Of a DNA stretch of 28,889 nt, positions 25,681-28,889 are shown piece by piece. Location: NCBI GenBank assembly GCA_964567435.1, contig CAZMMQ010000047.1, positions 1-28,889 of the forward strand. The letters are read 5' to 3'. Source of the DNA: RFSX01 sp964567435 (GTDB taxonomy: Bacteria; Bacteroidota; Bacteroidia; Chitinophagales; Saprospiraceae). The stretch's first letter is position 1. Each line of letters begins with the position of its first letter. Both the position numbers and the translations under genes were made by a program. The notes beneath the pieces were generated by a model. It searched no databases, was not told the origin of the DNA, and worked only from the letters and a program-made list of their open reading frames with translations.

Positions 25681-26289
25681 ATGAAAGGTAAATCAGAACT
25701 GGGGAAAAGAGAGAAAAATAAAGAGGCAGTAAGATTACAACTATTGGATGCCGCTAAAACATTATTCGCTGACAAGGGTATGGAAAATACAACTGTCTCC
25801 GATATTGTAAAAATCTGTTCTTTGGGAAGAGGCACCTTTTACAATTATTTTACAGATATAAAACACATATTCGATAAGGTTAATGAAAATATTAACCAGG
25901 AAATCGGAGAACTTACTAAGAAGGCCAGACAGGGTGCAACAACTGTTCATGGTCAACTATATGCAACTTTTAAAGCCTATTTTGACTTTGCTTCTAGCAA
26001 CAAGATGAAGAGTTATAATCAAAAAAATCAAGCTTATATAAGAAGTGCCTCCTATAAGAGTGATGTCATCAGAACGATTATTAAAGACCTACAGAAAGAC
26101 ATTCGCTCACTCAACGATAAGCTAAATATTAAAGGGGACTTAGAAGAACAGATTTTGAGTTATGTGCTGATAGGCACTCCTGCGGAATTATACCTAAATA
26201 ACATGTCAGTGAATACCCACCTTGACAATCATCAAGTCGCTGACTTTTTGGCCAGAATTTTTTCTGAAGGCATAGTGAGAAAAACATAA
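25681..26289 (+). CDS. TetR-family regulator, probably of fatty-acid genes
   Basis: A 202-residue regulator. The N-terminal helix-turn-helix is intact (about 38-58, VSDIVKICSLGRGTFYNYF), preceded by the usual LLDAAKTLFADKG helix. The C-terminal ligand domain is helical and unassigned. It is the last gene of the hydratase-thiolase set, 50 bp after the thiolase. Analogy with acyl-CoA-responsive TetR regulators of beta-oxidation suggests it represses the operon until long-chain acyl-CoA binds. The palindrome at 21962-21987 is the best local operator. No matching palindrome is seen in the 50 bp before this gene. Confidence 0.87.
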   Translation: MKGKSELGKREKNKEAVRLQLLDAAKTLFADKGMENTTVSDIVKICSLGRGTFYNYFTDIKHIFDKVNENINQEIGELTKKARQGATTVHGQLYATFKAYFDFASSNKMKSYNQKNQAYIRSASYKSDVIRTIIKDLQKDIRSLNDKLNIKGDLEEQILSYVLIGTPAELYLNNMSVNTHLDNHQVADFLARIFSEGIVRKT

Positions 26290-26324
26290 CTTCGTGCCTA
26301 CAAATTTCGTTTTCTTAATTATAC

Positions 26325-26786
26325 ATGGTTTACGCAAAATATATACATTGGTTATTTATCACAGGATTATGCTTCATTAGTGTAATCAATTTATCTGGTC
26401 AGGCGGAGAATAGCTGGGCTTTATTTGAAGATGCCACTTTCAAAGATGTCTATTTGGAAGAATTCGGTGCTTATGCCAGCTTGCTTGTAGATGATAAAAA
26501 TATCGTTGCCCTCCATGGACAAGAAATCACTATCAAAGGTTATCATATTCCTGTGATGGAAGACCAATTAGTTATTCTATCCAAATACCCTAATGCGAAT
26601 TGTTTTTTCTGCGGCGGTGCAGGATTAGAAAGTATCGTAGAGGTCCGATTGATTAGAGCACCTGAGAGACGCTTTCTCATGGACGAGATTTTGACTTTCA
26701 AAGGCACCATGCATGTGAACACTACTGATTATAACTTGGTCAGTTTTATCCTGATTAATGCAGAACTTGTTGAAAGAGCGCATTAA
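26325..26786 (+). CDS. Exported conserved protein with CxxC motif
   Basis: A 153-residue protein with an N-terminal signal peptide (about 1-26, WLFITGLCFISVINLSGQ). The mature part is compact and beta-rich (VALHGQEITIKGYHIPV, MDEILTFKGTMHVN) and carries C93-F-F-C96-GGAG. I recall this CFFCGGAG pattern from a DUF3299-like Bacteroidota family of unknown function. The CxxC could bind a metal or be redox active. Its last 29 bases overlap the MATE gene, so the two are probably translated together. TetR lies 35 bp upstream. Confidence 0.72.
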   Translation: MVYAKYIHWLFITGLCFISVINLSGQAENSWALFEDATFKDVYLEEFGAYASLLVDDKNIVALHGQEITIKGYHIPVMEDQLVILSKYPNANCFFCGGAGLESIVEVRLIRAPERRFLMDEILTFKGTMHVNTTDYNLVSFILINAELVERAH

Positions 26787-28110
26787 TCTACTAGATAGCG
26801 AAATCTATAAGATAGCGCTTCCTAATATTCTTGCTAACATTTCCATTCCATTACTTGGCATAGTAGATACTGCACTGATGGGTAGATTGGACGATCCCGC
26901 CTACATTGGAGCGATTGCAGTAGGAGGAGTCATCTTCAATATACTTTATTGGGGCTTAGGATTCTTAAGGCCTGGCACCACAGGACTAACAGCTCAAGCT
27001 TGTGGTAAGCAAGACACCAATGAGTGTTATCGACTTTTCTGGCGATCGAGCTTAGTCGGATTAGCCTTAGGATTATTCATCTTAATATTTCATAAGCCGC
27101 TAGGAAAAGCTTGCTTTAGTCTTTTGAACGCTTCAGCTCATGTAGAAGAATTGGCATATCAGTACTTCTCCATCAGGGTCCATGCTGCACCAGCCGTCAT
27201 TTCTCTTTTTGCCATGAGGGGATGGTTTTTTGGCATGCAGGATGCAATTACACCAATGTTATTAACGATCATCACCAACCTAACCAATATTATCATCAGT
27301 TGGCATTTGGTTGTCAATATGGATATGGGAGTCATCGGCGTCGCTACGGGAACCATGGTGGCCCAGTGGATAACCTTTGGACTGGCTCTAATAATTCTGG
27401 CTTACAAACATAGAACAATGATACTGCGCTATTTTGATAGGTCTATCTTACAAGTAAAAGAGCTGTCTCGTTTTGCCAGAGTCAATCGCGATATGTTTAT
27501 CCGCAATATTGGATTGATCATGGTCTTTAGTTTTTTCACAGATTATTCCTCACAAGTCAATGATGACTATCTAGCCATCAATCAGATGTTGTTGCAGTTA
27601 TTCTATTTTACCTCTTATGCTGTGGATGGCTTTGCCTATGCCTCAGAAAGTCTGGTGGGTAAATACCTCGGTGCGAATAAACTGGACACTGTCTTCAAGG
27701 TCATCAGTAAGTGTCTAGTCTATGGATTAGGATTTGGAATACTGTTCGCCATTCTATATCTACTTTTCGGCAAGCATTTACTTTCTCTTATGACAACCAA
27801 TATGGACTTAATCGACTTAGCGCTCCCCTATCTGATATGGCTAGCCCTGGTCTCAATAACTGGAGCGCTGGCCTTTATCTGGGATGGTGTATATAGTGGC
27901 GGTACAGCATCAAAAGAACTCAGAGATAGTATGTGTATTTCTGTCCTAATTTTCTTTGCCATACATTTCTCTCTGAAGTCAAGCTACCCTACCCATGCCA
28001 TCTGGGCTGCGATGGTAGGCTTTATGGTATGTCGGTCTTTGTTTCAGTGGCTATTGTTTAAGTCAAGGATTAGGCCTGTATGGCAAAGGGATGAGAGGTT
28101 AAGTAAATGA
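26758..28110 (+). CDS. MATE-family efflux transporter (DinF-like)
   Basis: A 450-residue inner-membrane antiporter with about 12 predicted transmembrane helices in two MATE repeats. The N-terminal IYKIALPNILANISIPLLGIVD and GVIFNILYWGLGFLRPGTTG motifs place it in the DinF-like branch, exporting cationic or hydrophobic compounds with Na+ or H+. The substrate is not predictable. The start ATG 26758 overlaps the upstream gene by 29 bp; no better start precedes the first helix. It is the last intact gene; no terminator is visible after it. Confidence 0.93.
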   Translation: MQNLLKERINLLDSEIYKIALPNILANISIPLLGIVDTALMGRLDDPAYIGAIAVGGVIFNILYWGLGFLRPGTTGLTAQACGKQDTNECYRLFWRSSLVGLALGLFILIFHKPLGKACFSLLNASAHVEELAYQYFSIRVHAAPAVISLFAMRGWFFGMQDAITPMLLTIITNLTNIIISWHLVVNMDMGVIGVATGTMVAQWITFGLALIILAYKHRTMILRYFDRSILQVKELSRFARVNRDMFIRNIGLIMVFSFFTDYSSQVNDDYLAINQMLLQLFYFTSYAVDGFAYASESLVGKYLGANKLDTVFKVISKCLVYGLGFGILFAILYLLFGKHLLSLMTTNMDLIDLALPYLIWLALVSITGALAFIWDGVYSGGTASKELRDSMCISVLIFFAIHFSLKSSYPTHAIWAAMVGFMVCRSLFQWLLFKSRIRPVWQRDERLSK

Positions 28111-28182
28111 AGTAACTGCATGGTCTACTTTAGCTTTTTGTATCATCTATACAATTGCTGATCATGTAGTGAAATGAGGTAA

Positions 28183-28332
28183 CTGACAGAATCAAGACAA
28201 CTAGTGCAGATGACAACTTTGGGTGGTGTGGCGACGACGGTGGATATGAGGGTGCTGACGTCTGGCGTATATGTGTATGAAGTATGGGATAGAGAGAAGC
28301 GGCTGAGTGGAGGTAAGGTGGATACAATGTAG
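28183..28332 (+). pseudogene. Orphan T9SS type A sorting-domain remnant
   Basis: The frame opens after TAA 28180-28182 and ends at TAG 28330-28332. It reads SRQLVQMTTLGG, ATTVDMRVLTSGVYVYEVWD, then REKRLSGGKVDTM. This is the closing part of a type IX secretion C-terminal sorting domain (pattern GR.V....L..G....D...L..GvY.Y.v......GK...). A neighbouring frame reads EVTDRI just upstream, as if a frameshift cut the domain there. No cargo body precedes it: the MATE gene stops 72 bp upstream. GC content is visibly higher than in the flanks. It may be a relic of a deleted secreted protein. Confidence 0.65.
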
Positions 28333-28367
28333 GATGAGGAATGAAACATGAAAAATGTGAATCCTAC
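28329..28367 (+). other. Nested inverted repeat after the sorting-domain remnant
   Basis: GTAGGAT (28329-28335) and ATCCTAC (28361-28367) form a 7-bp outer stem, with ACAT (28346-28349) and ATGT (28355-28358) inside. The remnant's stop codon lies in the outer arm. It lacks a T-tract, so terminator function is doubtful. Confidence 0.25.
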
Positions 28368-28396
28368 AGTCTTTAGTTGTATAAAAAACATTTTCG

Positions 28397-28426
28397 CATT
28401 TCGAGTGACGGAGGAGTCGAGAAATC
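28397..28426. repeat. REP-like imperfect palindrome
   Basis: The segment reads CATTTCGAGTGACGG and GGAGTCGAGAAATC across its two arms; TTTC/GAAA and GAC/GTC pair around a GGAGGA loop with an internal mismatch. I recall very similar CATTTCGA...GAGAAATCT elements repeated between genes in many Bacteroidota genomes. Only one copy is in this window, so its repeat nature is inferred. Confidence 0.4.
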
Positions 28427-28573
28427 TTATTCAAATGTAAACCTGAAATCAAGAGTTCTGGAGTGCCAAGCGCACAAAAATAATACCAATCGTAATTGGC
28501 TATTGGATGAATCTTGGAATCAAGAATTCGACAATAGAATTTGTCTTCATTCCGCTTCGTTTGTAGCATATAG

Positions 28574-28889
28574 GCTAGGTGCATATTTACTTTTGAAGAC
28601 AATGAAGTAGGACTTACTGTTTCTGGAGTAGAAATTGGCCAACAATTCCATCATGAAAATGAATGGTTGGCTGAGGGTATGACTCCTACTTCTGCTGAAA
28701 TAGACCCAGGTTTGATAGTAGGATCAAGATTTTTCTATCATCCGATTAATGAAAGGTTTGTTCCTGATAATCATAGAACTAATAGTAATTGGTTTTTAAG
28801 GAATTTTGATGTATTACCTGGACAGCTAGATTGTGATAGAGATGATCCCAATGTTACATCTGACGAAGATGATCTTGACTGCTTTGATA
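28574..28889 (+). CDS. Unrecognised partial frame running off right edge
   Basis: An open frame from just after TAG 28571-28573 to the window end. It looks protein-coding: acidic and aromatic, including TFEDNEVGLTVSGVEIGQQ, EWLAEGMTPTSAEIDPG, GSRFFYHPINERFVPDNH and an acidic end with CDRDDPN and SDEDDLDC. The first ATG is 28679, but coding-like sequence begins before it without ATG or GTG. The gene is either 5'-truncated or frameshifted, or starts at 28679. No family is recognised. The 28427-28573 stretch shows short open pieces in several frames and no clear gene. Decay after rearrangement is plausible. Confidence 0.4.

Noticed and set aside
28201..28602. A 133-codon minus-strand frame at the right end
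   Set aside because: It crosses the sorting-domain tail and the palindrome in antisense and its second half is His- and Ser-rich nonsense; no start-site support.
28377..28610. A 77-codon plus-strand frame
   Set aside because: It begins within the REP-like element region and shows no family features; the frame open after 28574 looks more protein-like over the overlap.

Overview
The window looks like chromosomal DNA of a member of the Bacteroidota, possibly a marine or wastewater saprospirian; the class is a guess. The evidence is AT-rich sequence, a TonB-dependent receptor with an N-terminal carboxypeptidase-like domain, signal peptides ending in GQ, DUF1573 and bifunctional-nuclease/UVR proteins, few clear Shine-Dalgarno sites, and several exact matches to the Bacteroidota -7 promoter box TAnnTTTG. 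A remnant of a type IX secretion (T9SS) sorting domain lies near the right end. Most genes are housekeeping. I see no tRNA, rRNA, CRISPR array or intact mobile element.

Left part (1-7.7 kb): a gene-poor left edge (1-1014) with small or broken reading frames, a thioredoxin-like periplasmic protein with a strong terminator, then recQ. The conserved recQ N-terminus extends upstream of its first in-frame ATG. Convergent to recQ is a minus-strand pair, rpe and a TonB-dependent receptor, overlapping by 11 bp. A PolB-like 3'-5' exonuclease gene lies upstream of rpe.

Middle (7.7-19.7 kb): a membrane-anchored coiled-coil protein with its own terminator; a plus-strand cassette of a von Willebrand A (MIDAS) protein, a chelatase/MoxR-like AAA+ ATPase and a DUF1573 exported protein; lepA; a Nudix-winged-helix regulator whose catalytic glutamates are lost, divergent from a threonine aldolase gene across a 40-bp gap with mirrored promoters; a bifunctional nuclease; a TPR protein; dapF; an HtrA protease whose promoter sits almost on its start codon; and an OsmC protein.

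Fatty-acid block (19.8-26.3 kb): minus-strand acyl-CoA dehydrogenase and SCP2 genes diverge from a plus-strand set encoding a fused 3-hydroxyacyl-CoA dehydrogenase/enoyl-CoA hydratase, a thiolase and a TetR regulator. Together the enzymes supply a full beta-oxidation spiral. The divergent promoter region carries a 13-bp palindrome within near-symmetric flanks, placed over both -33 regions. It is a good candidate operator for the TetR protein.

Right end (26.3-28.9 kb): an exported CxxC protein overlaps a MATE transporter gene. Then comes about 780 bp of decayed sequence holding the orphan T9SS sorting-domain tail, a REP-like imperfect palindrome, and an open frame of unknown function running off the window.
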